64,000 bases of DNA from Cladorrhinum sp. PSN259 (Eukaryota > Ascomycota > Sordariomycetes > Sordariales > Podosporaceae): assembly GCA_033725935.1 (NCBI GenBank), contig MU867109.1:124001-188000 (forward strand), written 5' to 3'. Position 1 is the first letter of the stretch. Each line of letters begins with the position of its first letter. The position numbers and the translations under genes are program-made. Below, piece after piece: positions 44,319 through 55,207 of the stretch. The notes under the pieces were generated by a model that did not search any database, had not been told where the DNA came from, and was given only the letters and a program-made list of their open reading frames with translations.

Positions 44319-45767
44319 ATGCTACCACCAGGGCACTCGCTGTTAATGAGAAAAGGGAGGGGGCTGAACAAGAGACAGGGCAACTCACCATGTCCCAGCG
44401 GGAATGGGACAACCGTGGGAACTTTCCAGCCATTCACAGTCCTCTGCAACACACAGCTCGAAGGTGACATTATCGACAGATTAGACGCCTTCGACTACAA
44501 GGCGTGCGTCGACCTCTGTTCGTCCTTCCACCCAAAATGCGAGGGGGCATCCTTTGATGGGTCGAGGTGCGCGCTAAAAGCAAGACTCCGTCCAGCAGAA
44601 GCTCGACTGTCAAGGAGAATAGACTCTGGGCTGGCCAGCTTCCCGGGCGCTTCCTCCAACTGCGCGACCTTACAGGGGACACAACAGATCCTCAGCACAA
44701 ACTTTAATCTCCGATGCGGATTCATTATCGCCGGCAACGACATGGGACAAAATTACGCTCCGACCTTCCAGGATTGCCTGGGGCAGTGTGCTGCTACTTC
44801 GGGCTGCGCGGCAGTCTCCTTCGATCCAAGCCAAGACCTGGGCTTCAAGAACTGTTACCTCAAGTCAACCGTCGCGAATCCCAGTACGGACATTGCCGCC
44901 GATAGAAGGACGGACTCTGCCCTTGTGGCAGCAGCAGGAGCGGCAGTCCCTGATTCCGGAGCGGGAGCAGGTGCAAGTGCAGGTACAGGAGCTGGAGCAG
45001 GTGTAGCCACCGTCCCTGTCCCCTCAGCCTCAGCTTCGCCAGGCAACGGGGTAGTCTTCTTCACTCCTCCCGCCAACGGCAACGCCGGCGCAACTACCTC
45101 GGTCCTACCTCCCGCGGTGCCTACTGAGACTCTACTATCCGACACCGTTCAGCCTACCGATACCACTATCACATCTTCTTCAGTCCTCCTCACTCCACCA
45201 CAGTTCACCTTCTTCCCTTCCCCTGGAAGCGGAACAGGAACCAACACCGCCAGTCCAGATTCCCTCACGCCAGCAAATGGCGGCGGCGGTGATTCCACCT
45301 CATCGAACGCGTGGATAGCTGCACCCGTAGTGGGCAGCGTAGCAGCCATCGCTCTGATTGTGATATCCTTCATAATGCTCAAGCGGAGACGAGGCCGTTC
45401 ATCATCATCATCACCCAGTTCTGCAAAGAGAAAGTTTAATATCAGCAGACCTATACCTATTTTGAGTGGGTGGTTTGCGAGGAGGTCCAGAGCTATTGGG
45501 CTTGGGGTGGAAGGAGGGTCAGGGACATCTTCGGCAGGTTCAGCAAGGAGAAAGACCATGATGGGCAATTTTAGTGAGGTTGGTACTGGGAGAGGAGGAG
45601 GTCAACAGGGAATGGAGAGGTTGGATAGTGATGTCGAGGAGGGGTTGGGAATAGGTGGAGGAGGACTGGAGAAGGGGAATGGAAAAATGCCGGTTTATGA
45701 GGTTAGGAATGGGAGGGCTGAGTTGAGGGATAGTATGAATGGGTTGGGGCAGAATCGGTGGTCTTAG
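44319..45767 (+). CDS. PAN/apple-like single-pass membrane protein
   Basis: 482-aa protein. Two Cys-containing modules of PAN/apple style occupy the first half: one ending in CVDLCSSFHPKCEGASFDGSRC, the other in TFQDCLGQCAATSGCAAVSFD and NCYLKS. Such domains mediate protein or carbohydrate contacts outside the cell. A Ser/Thr/Pro/Ala-Gly-rich stalk follows (likely O-glycosylated), then a transmembrane segment at about residues 333-356 with a KRRRGR stop-transfer cluster, and a Gly/Ser-rich cytosolic tail. No clear signal peptide follows the ATG chosen (44319). The frame is open back to 44202, so an upstream exon could supply one. The layout resembles fungal wall-sensor-like proteins; function unknown. 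Confidence 0.7.
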   Translation: MLPPGHSLLMRKGRGLNKRQGNSPCPSGNGTTVGTFQPFTVLCNTQLEGDIIDRLDAFDYKACVDLCSSFHPKCEGASFDGSRCALKARLRPAEARLSRRIDSGLASFPGASSNCATLQGTQQILSTNFNLRCGFIIAGNDMGQNYAPTFQDCLGQCAATSGCAAVSFDPSQDLGFKNCYLKSTVANPSTDIAADRRTDSALVAAAGAAVPDSGAGAGASAGTGAGAGVATVPVPSASASPGNGVVFFTPPANGNAGATTSVLPPAVPTETLLSDTVQPTDTTITSSSVLLTPPQFTFFPSPGSGTGTNTASPDSLTPANGGGGDSTSSNAWIAAPVVGSVAAIALIVISFIMLKRRRGRSSSSSPSSAKRKFNISRPIPILSGWFARRSRAIGLGVEGGSGTSSAGSARRKTMMGNFSEVGTGRGGGQQGMERLDSDVEEGLGIGGGGLEKGNGKMPVYEVRNGRAELRDSMNGLGQNRWS

Positions 45768-46546
45768 TTCTGTGGGAAAGAGGAGATGAAGATGGTAAAG
45801 GGGTAAAATACTACCTAATGGTGGGAGGGCAAGGGTTAGGCTTAGGGTTAGGAGATATCTTCTTTTTTTCTGCGATGGAGTTTTGGAGGAAGATTTTAAA
45901 AGGGATATACCACAGGGAAATGGAATTCGTGTTGTTCTTTCTTCTTCTTCTTTAGCTTGATCTTTATGGAAAGAATACCTAATTTGTTCAAGGTTACAGT
46001 ACATTGAGATGCAGTCATTCACCGAGAGTTGGATGTCACTCCCCAGTTGCTAAAGATGTATTGCCCCACCACGCTAACCCCCGCAACAAGAGATCCCCGG
46101 GCTTTCTCGGCCGTGGGCGTTGCTGGTGCTGGAGATCCCATTGGACAGTGGTTGACTCAATGGCTTTCGGGAGTTGACCAATGTGTCACGCCGGATCATG
46201 ATGAATTGACTTTCCGCTTTCATCAACCAACATTTCTTACCTCGTGTTTCTTGATTTTTAAACTGTTTGTTATTCGTTTTGTCTTCCTAAAGTCTTTCTC
46301 CGGAGGAGTTGAGTTCTTTTTCTTATCCCTTAAGGTACCCCCCCCCCCCCTCTTCTCCGATCAACCCCTTGCCCCTATCACGGGAGAGATAAGAGCACAT
46401 CTTGGCATCCGGACCCGGGAGGCATCGTGGAGTCTTTCTCGTCGCCACTTAACGCGCTCGACACGCTCCTCTCCTCGGTTTCTCTAGCTCCAAGTTCTTG
46501 TCAGGTTGATCCTTTTCTGAACAAACAAACAGGTATTCAAGCGACA
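45768..46546. other. Intergenic region with telomere-like repeat and C-run
   Basis: 779 bp. The first part is probably the 3' UTR of the PAN gene and contains TTAGGG-like units at 45832-45852. A run of about 13 C lies at 46338-46350 in the promoter or leader of the next gene. No gene seen. Confidence 0.4.
45832..45852 (+). repeat. Short interstitial telomere-like repeat
   Basis: Three TTAGG/TTAGGG units with one extra C, just downstream of the PAN-gene stop. TTAGGG is the telomere repeat of most filamentous fungi. Confidence 0.6.
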
Positions 46547-47865
46547 ATGGCTATTTTGAACACTTCCGTGCCTCCCTCCGAGGATGGCAGCTTTATCGAG
46601 CAGCAACCCCAGCAGCAACCGGCACACCCCTCGCAGCCCCTGCACCAGCATACCATCTCGAATGCCTCGACCGCCACCGTAGATATCGAAGCATGGACCG
46701 TGAGCGCTCTCGAATCCCTTAGTATTGCTCCCGTCGCGCGCGGCACGGGCAATGCGCTCTCGATCCCACTCGACGGGAGCCATCCCTCGGATAAGACCCC
46801 GCCGGAGCAGCAACAGCCGACCATGAAGCTTCGCGGAGTAGGTTTCGACGGTGTAGGAACAACCGTCACACCGCCGCGCCGCCCTCCATCCCGCCGCGAC
46901 AGTATCAAGAAGCGCGAGGCCATGCGCATGGGCAAGGAAGGAAGCAGGCAGCGGCGGCGCTGGGAGAACGGTACTGTCTTCTTTTCCTTCTTTGTCTCGT
47001 CTCTCTACATCCAGGTCTCCTAATTTTTCAATCTTTTTGGTATATATCAGATCACCTCCTCCATATCCCCGGCGCTCAACCACCCGAGCCAGTGGACTGG
47101 ATCGTTCGTCCTACCTACCCCGTCCTTCCTACCGTCCCTTATCAGCTCGCTTCCTTCTGGGATAGAGGACTCCGTGATCACGTTGAGGAGCGCAAGGCGG
47201 CCTTTGCTGCGCATCGCAAGGCTCATATTCCCGGTGTGGGAGGAAACTCTGCCGTTCCGGAGCTTGGACATGTCCCACAGAACTTGCGCGCGACCGTCAA
47301 ACGAACTCCTGCTGCCAAGTCATGGTTGCGCGTGCTGGAGGAACCTCTCAGACAGTTTGTCGTTGAGCGTGGGCTGGCGCGCGAACCAGATACCAGCGCT
47401 ATTACTGATAGCTCCGACGAGGAGACAGATCCTGATGATGAAGAGATTGTCTTTGTGGGGCGCAATGGGCGGATGAGGGACGGTAAGCCCCTGTCTGAGA
47501 CGCCGTATAAGAAAGCTAGTCGCCAGACCCCAGACTCGAAGAATCCGGCCGAGAAGGGGATGGTGCTTGATACGGCTGAGGATGATTCTGGTGGGGCGTT
47601 CAAGTATGTTTTTTTGCCCTTCGTTTCTTGCCTGTGTGTGATAGGTATACTGATGAGCTATGGATGTTACAGGCGCTGGCTTACCCATTCCATCTCGGAT
47701 TACTACGGTCTTGACTCAAAGTCGGTCACAGTTGGTAACCCCGGCAAGCGCGTGATCTTTGTTTGCGCGAAGCCGAAGATGTTACGGAAGCAGATGACGA
47801 GTACCACTACGCACAAGCACAAGCCGCAGCCTATCCTGCCTCCGCCATTGTGGGAGATGTTTTGA
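46547..47865 (+). CDS. R3H-domain protein with R3H-associated N-terminal region
   Basis: 389-aa protein from exons 46547-46970, 47051-47603 and 47673-47865. After a Gln/Pro-rich start (EQQPQQQPAHPSQP) comes a basic PRRPPSRRDSIKKREAMRMGKEGSRQRRRWEN and then an R3H-associated segment (HLLHIPGAQPPEPVDWIVRP...). A conserved acidic patch (DSSDEETDPDDEEIVF) follows. The last exon begins RWLTHSISDYYGLDSKSVTV, the R3H fold that contacts single-stranded nucleic acid. Joins are supported by codon phase and the match to the R3H motif. The precise function of this widespread fungal family is not known to me; RNA binding is inferred. Confidence 0.82.
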
Positions 47866-48898
47866 GTTGGGGCTCAGAGGAGGTACGGTATGCTAGACTA
47901 CCTATGTTTTCGGTGGTGGTTGAATGAAGGTGCGCAATTTGGCTTTTACTCTTGCGATGGCTAGAAAGGTTTTATAACGGATACTTTCTGTCTGTCTGCA
48001 TCGTGATGCATATACAGGATACATTTAAGTATATATATATATATATATCTATATTTCTCGACATATTGTCTCATAAGTACTGTACCTTCAAGGTCGAAGA
48101 GGGACCGGATGTTGAGGGTGAGGAGTACCCACCCAATAGGGACTCTCGGATGGTAGCACCATGGAGTAGAGAGCTATCTATGTATGTATGACTGTTTCCT
48201 ATTGCCCTCAAGTCCTGTTCTACCGATGTTACTATCTACTCAGGGGGGAAATTTTATGTATGGACGGGTGATTACTTTACCCGCCGTTTCTTGACACAGA
48301 TGGAGGAGGCAAGACAAGGTAGTTCCTTGCCTGTCGGTTGATCCTGATCTACATTACCGTTATGCTTGTGAACTGTTGGTCTGTTCAAACCTGTCGAAGT
48401 CAGTTGTCGGGACAGTTGGTCACTTGATTTACCTTGACCCTGTGCCTGTCTGCCTGTCTGTCTGTTTGTCTCGACCAAGCCACTTGATGATGCCCAGTTA
48501 TTGAAACGCTATTTTTGATAAATCCAGAAAGGTGACAGAGAGCCTTCAAAAGCGCCTCTAAGAAAATTCTGGGTACTAAATACATAGCGTGGACATCAAA
48601 AACCATTTCACTTTATGTCACAAAAGTCAAATAAACAGTCACAGACAAAGAGAAAAAGAAATATTTGCTTAATCGTGACATTCAATTCGGTACAACCGAT
48701 ATACATACACAAATGTGCCCAAAAAACACATTTGATGTAGTAGAGAAAGAAGAAAAAATAAAGATCATCCCACTCCAGTTAAAATACATTTTTCTTTTTC
48801 TCCTTCCAAAAAACCATATTGTTTTTTTTCATACATTCCAAAATCATTTACAGCTCCGACAATTCCTTGAAGACAGGAAAGGGAGAATGAGAGAGAAT
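47866..48898. other. Convergent 3' region
   Basis: 1.03 kb between convergent stops, including a TA dinucleotide run (48029-48048) and A-rich 3' sequence near 48640-48660. No gene recognised. Confidence 0.4.
48029..48048. repeat. TA dinucleotide microsatellite
   Basis: About ten TA units downstream of the R3H gene. Confidence 0.85.
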
Positions 48899-50065
48899 CT
48901 AATAACGTCTCTCGCTGACGCCCCTCCTGGCCCTCCTGAGGCTGGCAGCCTGCCTGCACTGATCCTCCTGAGCGTCGCACTGCTGGGTGCCGCCCTGGAT
49001 CTGGCCGGAATTGGCAGCGTTGGAGCAGGCGTTCTTCTGAATGGCGCAGGAGCGTTGGATGGCGGCACCGGCCTGCAGGAAGGTGTTTCCGTTGACCTCG
49101 AAGGGACGGGCAGAGGCAGAGGAGATGACGGGGGGAGCAGGGCCACCGAGGGCGCCGGCAAAGGTTTGCACGTTTACGGTTCCGGTGGGGGTTTCGTTGC
49201 CTGCGTTGTTGTTGTTGTTGTTTCCGCCGTTATTGTTGTTGTTGTTGTTGTTGCCAGCATTGTTATCGTTACCGCCGTTATTGTTGTTGTTGTCGTTGTT
49301 GTTGTTACCGTTATCAACAACAACCTCGCATGCCTGCTCATCGTTCTGGTTGTCGGCAGCACCGCCGCCGGTCACCTCAGCTGCGGCAGCCAGGATCTCG
49401 GCCTCGGTGGCAATGGGAGTCAACAGGTTCTGGGAGATGATGCAGCCGATGGGGTCGGTCTCATCGTTGCAGGTGTTGCCGGCAGCGGTGGGATCACCAA
49501 TCTCGCCAGGGGCGAAGGTGCCACTCTGGAGAGCAAGAAGGGGATCAGCGCCGATGGAAGCCAGAGCTTTGGCGACCTCGAGCTCAACGTTCTTGTTGAT
49601 CTCGGCGGCGTTGGGAGAGGCGGGATCCTGATGCTGCTGGATCTTGGCCAGCTCGGCGTTGACTGGTGTCTCGTTGCAGAGAGCGCTAGCCTCACCGACG
49701 GTCAGAGTGTTCCTCTCGAGAGCACGGAAGAGGATGGCCTGGGCTGCGGCATCAATATCATTGGCAGCCTTGGCGTTGGTCAGGGCCTGGTCTGCAATGA
49801 TCTGCTGAAGGCAGTCGAGACGGTCGTCTGTGACATCACCGGCACCGTTGGCGGCAGCGGCGTTACCGAGGAGGGAGAAGACGGCATCAACGATGTTGAG
49901 GGGGTTGTTCAGCTTAAGAGCGACGTTGGTGGCCCGGAGAGTGAACTCGTGGCAGTGCTCCTGGGGGACCTCGCGCTTGTTGATGGATGATGCCCTTGAA
50001 GAGAGAGAGACATCACGGGCGGAGGCCAGGCCGGCAACGGCAAGAATAGCGGATGTGTACTTCAT
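48899..50065 (-). CDS. Secreted Asn-rich protein of unknown function
   Basis: 388 aa, no intron. Residues 1-17 form a textbook signal peptide (MKYTSAILAVAGLASA before RD), and a dibasic KR near residue 31 could be a Kex2 processing point. The mature N-terminal 210 residues are Ala/Asn-rich and helical-looking with several Cys. Residues about 247-292 are an Asn/Gly/Asp tract encoded by an AAC-type repeat. The C-terminal part holds a Cys-x6-Cys / Cys-x6-Cys pattern (SCAIQKNAC, QCDAQEDQC) and ends in a basic RRARRGVSERRY. It resembles the general style of abundant fungal extracellular or cell-wall proteins, but I do not recognise the family. The clean codon use and long upstream region suggest strong regulated expression. 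Confidence 0.75.
   Translation of the reverse strand: MKYTSAILAVAGLASARDVSLSSRASSINKREVPQEHCHEFTLRATNVALKLNNPLNIVDAVFSLLGNAAAANGAGDVTDDRLDCLQQIIADQALTNAKAANDIDAAAQAILFRALERNTLTVGEASALCNETPVNAELAKIQQHQDPASPNAAEINKNVELEVAKALASIGADPLLALQSGTFAPGEIGDPTAAGNTCNDETDPIGCIISQNLLTPIATEAEILAAAAEVTGGGAADNQNDEQACEVVVDNGNNNNDNNNNNGGNDNNAGNNNNNNNNGGNNNNNNAGNETPTGTVNVQTFAGALGGPAPPVISSASARPFEVNGNTFLQAGAAIQRSCAIQKNACSNAANSGQIQGGTQQCDAQEDQCRQAASLRRARRGVSERRY
49205..49325 (-). repeat. AAC/GGC trinucleotide repeat coding poly-Asn
   Basis: Imperfect GTT-rich array on the plus strand (AAC on the coding strand) with interspersed Gly and Asp codons, in frame within the secreted-protein gene. Confidence 0.9.
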
Positions 50066-53000
50066 TTTGAATGATGATATAAAGATTTTCGTGAGCGGTC
50101 GACGCAATATGGATTTGGTTGAAAAGAATAAAATGAATGGAGGCTCAGCCTGTTGAAGAGAAAGATTATGCCAAAAGAATGTCACGAAAAGCAAAGTTCA
50201 CAGAACTAAGAGAAAAGAAGGAATGGAAGTTGGAAAGAGTGATGAAGAGAAAGAAGAGAAACATGAGTCTGTTGAGGATGACCTCGGGATCTTATATGGA
50301 AGATGGAGGCCCCGCGTAGTGTCTACAACCTCATCCAGGGTGGAGCATGGATCCTGGGATCATCTCGACGATCAATGTCATGGTGACAGGGTGCGAGCCG
50401 CTCTCCTGGAAGACCAGCACCGGCTTTGCTCGCCTCCGGGACTAGTTCGGTCCCTAGACGGCACGTTGAACGGAACTCGAGGGAGGGCGGTTGTTCTTTG
50501 TGGGGAAAGCCATGGTCTACCCGCCAGGCTGTGTGTGGCAGACCCATGGCTAGAAGCCTTAGCGAGAGGTCAGAGTTGGTGTTTGGGGCTCCTTGGCAAT
50601 ACGGAGTATCTCTTCTAGGGAGAGCTTCACCTGAAGCCCGGAAATCGTCATCTGGGAATCAAGGATATTTCCTGGAGCCTGACTGGCAGACAGATGGGAC
50701 GATTCTCGAATGGCTACCTGGGGCTGATCACATTGAGGAGAGGTCTTTCGTGGTCAATGAGGGGAGTCTCTATCCACGCTTGATGGCCTCATCTGGGAGT
50801 TACCGAGATGAATGATACTCGGGCTCTGCTGGAGAAGTCGAAATGGCGACTACAACCGATGCACACTCCTGCATTTCGGATGCTTCCATACGCTGATGGC
50901 TTCCAAGGGGTTCACTTAATTTGCGAAAAAGACGCCAGGTGAAGAAAAAGAACAAAGGATCTTGCTTTGGCGGGTAAAGAATCAGATCAGACGGAACATG
51001 GGACGTTGCTTGTCTCACCTTCGACGGTGGGCATGGAAGAGCCGCATGCAACGCAACGTCAAGTTCTTGGTGAAGTTGATGCAAGAAAGCGCTAGCCGCT
51101 GACTGGCCCAGATGTTTGGGCACCCGGGGTCCCCTGCCAGTTCTAGCTGGTAGCGTACCTGTGCTGTAGCTTGGCAGCTATCTGCTAACAGAAAGCCACG
51201 AAAAGTCCGTGAGATCATGTTAGTGTTTCACCTTCAGAAGACCTGTCCTCGGAGATTTCCTCAGACAACACAAAACATCCCCTTTCATTCACGCATCGAC
51301 TTTTTCCCCTGGACGACCGCTGCCAACCGCAAACAGACGCGAATACGATCTGGGCAATTGAGAAATGTCCCGCCCGCCCACGTTGATCCTCAACAGGCTC
51401 TTGATGAGCTTTGCCCGGTTGGTTGGATGAACTCGACATCAGACGAAACGAGATGAAGGAAACTCTCAACAGTGTGTTGAATGCTGCTATTCCAACAAAC
51501 CTCCAGATGCCATTTTGCATCTTCTGCAGTTCTGATGCAACATCTTATCGAGATCCCGCGGGAATGGCGTCCAACTTTAACCAGGATGGATGCAACCCAT
51601 CACATCAATGATACCATCCATCATCAAAAACACCAGATGCTGACTTGAGGGACACTGAGGAAACTGGGGATATCATCTCATGGTTGTTTTAAACCCCCAT
51701 ATCCACAACCCCCACGGCCTGGGGGTCAGCGACTCCCGATACTACCTTTGACAGCAACATCAAGGAAACACACAGTCCAAGGCATGACACCGGCTCAATC
51801 TATCGCCGGATGTGCCCTTACGGCTTTCATCAAGGTGTCGTTCAAGCGCCGAAACTGCATGAACCGTTTTGGGGGTTCCCTCCCCAGTGAATGAAAACGA
51901 CGGGACGCCAGGTTCAACAGCTGTATGATCGCCCATTCATGATCAGCCATCATCCAATGGCAAGTAATACCAGAGCAATTCGCATCAATCCGATGACGAC
52001 TTCTTCGGACTTTGGTCCCGTCTTTCCTTTGGGTTTGATATGATCATCTCAACCCACTAAGACTTTCACAATGACCTTTGATGTTCAAACACAATCCTCT
52101 TAGCAGCAGTGGAACCGAGCCATTAGCCCCCAAGTTTGACTTGACTGTTTATCCGGCAGTTGACGTTACATGAACGATGTGCTTGTCACTGAGTTTTTTG
52201 ATCACCTAGATCCCCCTTCATATTCCCCAAGACCTGCCACAACTGCTGTTCAAACTATGCCCGGTCTTGTCATAATTTTCTCAGTTATACCCAAGAGAAC
52301 GACCCAAATCAAGCAAGCCCCTATCCTCCTCATCTCCATCAGGTATCAGGGTTCTCCAACCATGCTTAGACCAAGGAACCCCCTCTCACTCAGCCCTTGG
52401 CCGTAGATCAGCTTCATCCAAGATTTCCCACAACCCAGCACCCAAAATCTGGCTCAGGCCCCATAAAATAATTCAGAAACACAATAACCCTCATGGCAAC
52501 TTCCTCAAACAAGTCTGTGCTGACCTACATCATCCCAAACGGAGGAGAAAAAGAACGAGTACTGAGACGACATCACCCAAACAGGCAACCCGAACAGAAC
52601 ACAAAATCCCAAAGCGAGACAGACACTAATCAAAAATACGAGCTATAGTTTTCCGAGAATCGCAATTCAGATTTCCATCTCATGCATCCATGCATCCATG
52701 TATATCTACCCATCCCACCTGAGTCCTGCTATGTCCGCACTTTGAACCCAACTCCTCACACATAACAAGGTCCAACCGCTATATTGTACCCGCCATCAAA
52801 ACATATAAACCCTCATGTTACAGCAGCAGCTCATTTCTTGATTACATGGGTAAAAGCAAGAGAGAGACCGCAAAACATAAAACAGCAGATATCCCAAATA
52901 TACCTTGGTGTAATTTTCGTACAGCCCTTCTCCCTCGGGGGGCTTGCCTGGCTTATCCTTAAATTCTTTCCTGGCACCTACAGTAGGTAGCCATAACCTT

Positions 53001-53658
53001 CCGTCCCCTAAATTCGAGGGCATCCGTGTCCGTATCGGACTTCAAAGTATATTCCACTGTTCCCGCCTATTTCATGGAACCGCTTCGGAAATCAATTGTA
53101 ACAAACAGAATTGCGTTAACTGATTTTTGAATATATGTGATATTCATGTCGATTTTACCCTTGACTTTAGGGCCAAAAGACAAAATGGAAGAGCTGCAAT
53201 CCATGTAAGGAGTGATAAAAACAAAATGGACACAAAGAGCGTAGCGGTCCATTGTATCCCAAAAACAAAAAAAACAAACAGACCTCTAGAGATTTTATGG
53301 CCAGTGGTAAGGGTCCTTGTTTTATATGCTTCTGCTCTATAAGGGGGAATGAATGCAAAACGATGGACTGACGGAGAATCTATGATGATGATGATGATGA
53401 TGCCCGGCAAGCAAGCAACCAACAGCAGTGCAGCCCCCTTTCTTTCTTTCTTCTTCTCTTTCTCTCTCTCTCTCCTTTCGGTTTTGTGTATGGTCTCCCC
53501 TTTTGTGTTTTTTTATTTAAGCGCAAAGAAAGTATAGTTCTCCTTCATTGTGCCTTTTCCCCCCAAAACAGTACTAATACATCGGCGCCATTCCTCCTCC
53601 TATTCCACCAAAAACAACAACATCCTTCTCTCCCATATACAAAGAATGACCCAGTACT
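50066..53658. other. 3.6-kb gene-poor region
   Basis: Lies upstream of the secreted Asn-rich gene and downstream of the Rieske gene. Many short ORFs exist on both strands (none over about 130 codons), without motifs or plausible exon chains. A GATGAT repeat is at 53382-53402 and a CTTT/CTCT tract at about 53440-53475. It is likely a long promoter plus 3' UTR; an unrecognised noncoding RNA is possible. Confidence 0.4.
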
Positions 53659-54714
53659 TTAACCGATAACAAGCTTTCCGTCATCGGAAAAGTCGTAGGC
53701 AGGAATCTCGAGGTTGAGAGGAGCGGGTCCTTTTCTAATACGGCCGGAGATGTCGTAGTGGGAACCGTGGCAGGGGCAGAACCAGCCGCCATACTCACCG
53801 GCCTCGCCGATGGGGACGCAACCCAAATGGGTGCAGACGCCTGTTTCCAGCATATCAGTCTCTCTTCATCCATGCTCCTCCCCTCTTACGCTCTATAACA
53901 TACCAAGCATGACGAGCCACTCGGGGTTCTTGACACGGTCGCCATCGGCCTCAGGGTCTCTTAATGAGGAAACGTTGACGTTGTTGGCCTCCTCGATCTC
54001 GGCGGCGGTACGGTGGCGAATGAAGACGGGCTTGCCTCTCCACTTGACGATGACCTGTTGTTTTTACCCCCTCCACATCAGCATTCCCATCCTATCATCC
54101 CTCCCCATACGCAAATTCCCAATTGGATGTATTTCGACTCACGTTCTTGCCCTCGGGAATGGCAGCGAGCTCGACCTCGACCTTGGCCATGGCCAAGACA
54201 TCGGCAGAGGCGGACATGTTGACGAGGAACTCTGTTGTTCACAAAAACCAGTCAGCCCCTCGTTTTCGTGCGGCATTCTTCTTTTCCCAAATTTTCCAAT
54301 CCGACTTTTCCCCTCCAACCCAACAATAGCAGCTCTTCCAATCACATATATGCCTGTCCGCAACCCACATATAGCTTCATCCCCTCATTATACCCGTCGT
54401 GCTCCAAGTCCATCCCAGAAATTCGCCCCAAACTCACCCTGAATAGTGCTCTTCGCGCCGGCAGCAGAAATGGCGCCGAGGGCGCCGACCATGAAATAGG
54501 AAAAGAGCGCATTGCTGTTGGGCTTGCCGGCGAGGTACTTGGAGAAGTCGGGGACCTTGGTGCTCTTCTGCTCGCCCTTGAACGGGGAGGAGAAGCTGGA
54601 GCCGGCAGCGAGGGCGGCGGGGGTCGAGCTGATGGTGCGGACAGCGGTGGCCTGCTTGACAGCACCACCGGCAGACCGCGCAAGGGTGCGCGACATGGTC
54701 GAGAGGGGCGCCAT
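53659..54714 (-). CDS. fes-1: Rieske iron-sulfur subunit of cytochrome bc1 (complex III)
   Basis: Electron-transfer subunit of mitochondrial complex III in the inner membrane; 232 aa (Neurospora fes-1 is 231). Exons (5'-3'): 54714-54438, 54231-54143, 54054-53904, 53840-53659. An Arg/Ser/Ala-rich presequence comes first. The membrane anchor ([21 protein letters not shown]) and hinge ([22 protein letters not shown]) follow. The [2Fe-2S] ligands are C175/H177 (CTHLGC) and C194/H197 (CPCHGSH), with disulfide cysteines C180 and C196. The end is [14 protein letters not shown] as in orthologues. Intron joins fall in conserved sequence. Two CCAAT boxes lie upstream. Confidence 0.97.
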
Positions 54715-55207
54715 TTCTCTAGAGTGTTAAAGAAAACTTCCGCTCAATTGACCGCGGGCGGAAGGTCGAGAGAAAGAAGAGGGGAGAGGGGACGGAGAGC
54801 TTCGAAGCGAGTGCGTCGTCGGCGTCGGCGTTCGGGTCCGTGGACTGAGGTTTTTCTGTTCAAAAGCGACTCTGCTTTCCTGCAATCCTGGGCCGAGCTT
54901 GTTTCCACATTTCCCGACCAAAGAGCTTGGTCCGTGTGCTTGGGGGGGAAGCTCCAGTTGCCTCAGGCAAGCAGAATTGAATTGGCGGGGCTTTGATTGG
55001 CTGCTTCCCAAGAACTCCGGTTTTTCCCGCCCCTGCGTGTTGGGAACTTGGGTCATCCGCTGTTGCCAAACCCAGAAATAAACTGACATCACTGACACCT
55101 CAAGCTCAGGTCAAAATCATAAAATACATAAAAGCTACATATCATCATGCTTCGTTAAGCATTCATTTACAGTGGTCCACAACCGTATAACTCACCACCA
55201 TTCCACC
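54715..55207. other. Intergenic region, Rieske promoter and DDB1 3' end
   Basis: 493 bp between same-strand genes. No gene seen apart from the CCAAT boxes. Confidence 0.4.
54981..55000 (-). promoter_or_regulatory. Paired CCAAT boxes upstream of the Rieske gene
   Basis: On the minus strand, CCAAT occurs at 55000-54996 (CCAATCA) and 54985-54981, about 270-290 bp before the Rieske ATG. The fungal HAP/CBC complex binds CCAAT and activates respiratory genes. Use here is inferred. Confidence 0.4.

Noticed and set aside
46427..46546. 40-codon N-terminal extension of the R3H protein
   Set aside because: It would need a GTG start. The first ATG in good context is at 46547.
48665..49990. 441-codon plus-strand frame opposite the secreted Asn-rich gene
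   Set aside because: Its Val/Gly-rich repeats are the complement of the AAC repeat. The minus-strand frame has a signal peptide and balanced composition.
50223..50815. Short plus-strand ORFs upstream of the secreted-protein gene
   Set aside because: No motif, splice consistency or composition typical of genes in this window; they probably lie in a promoter.
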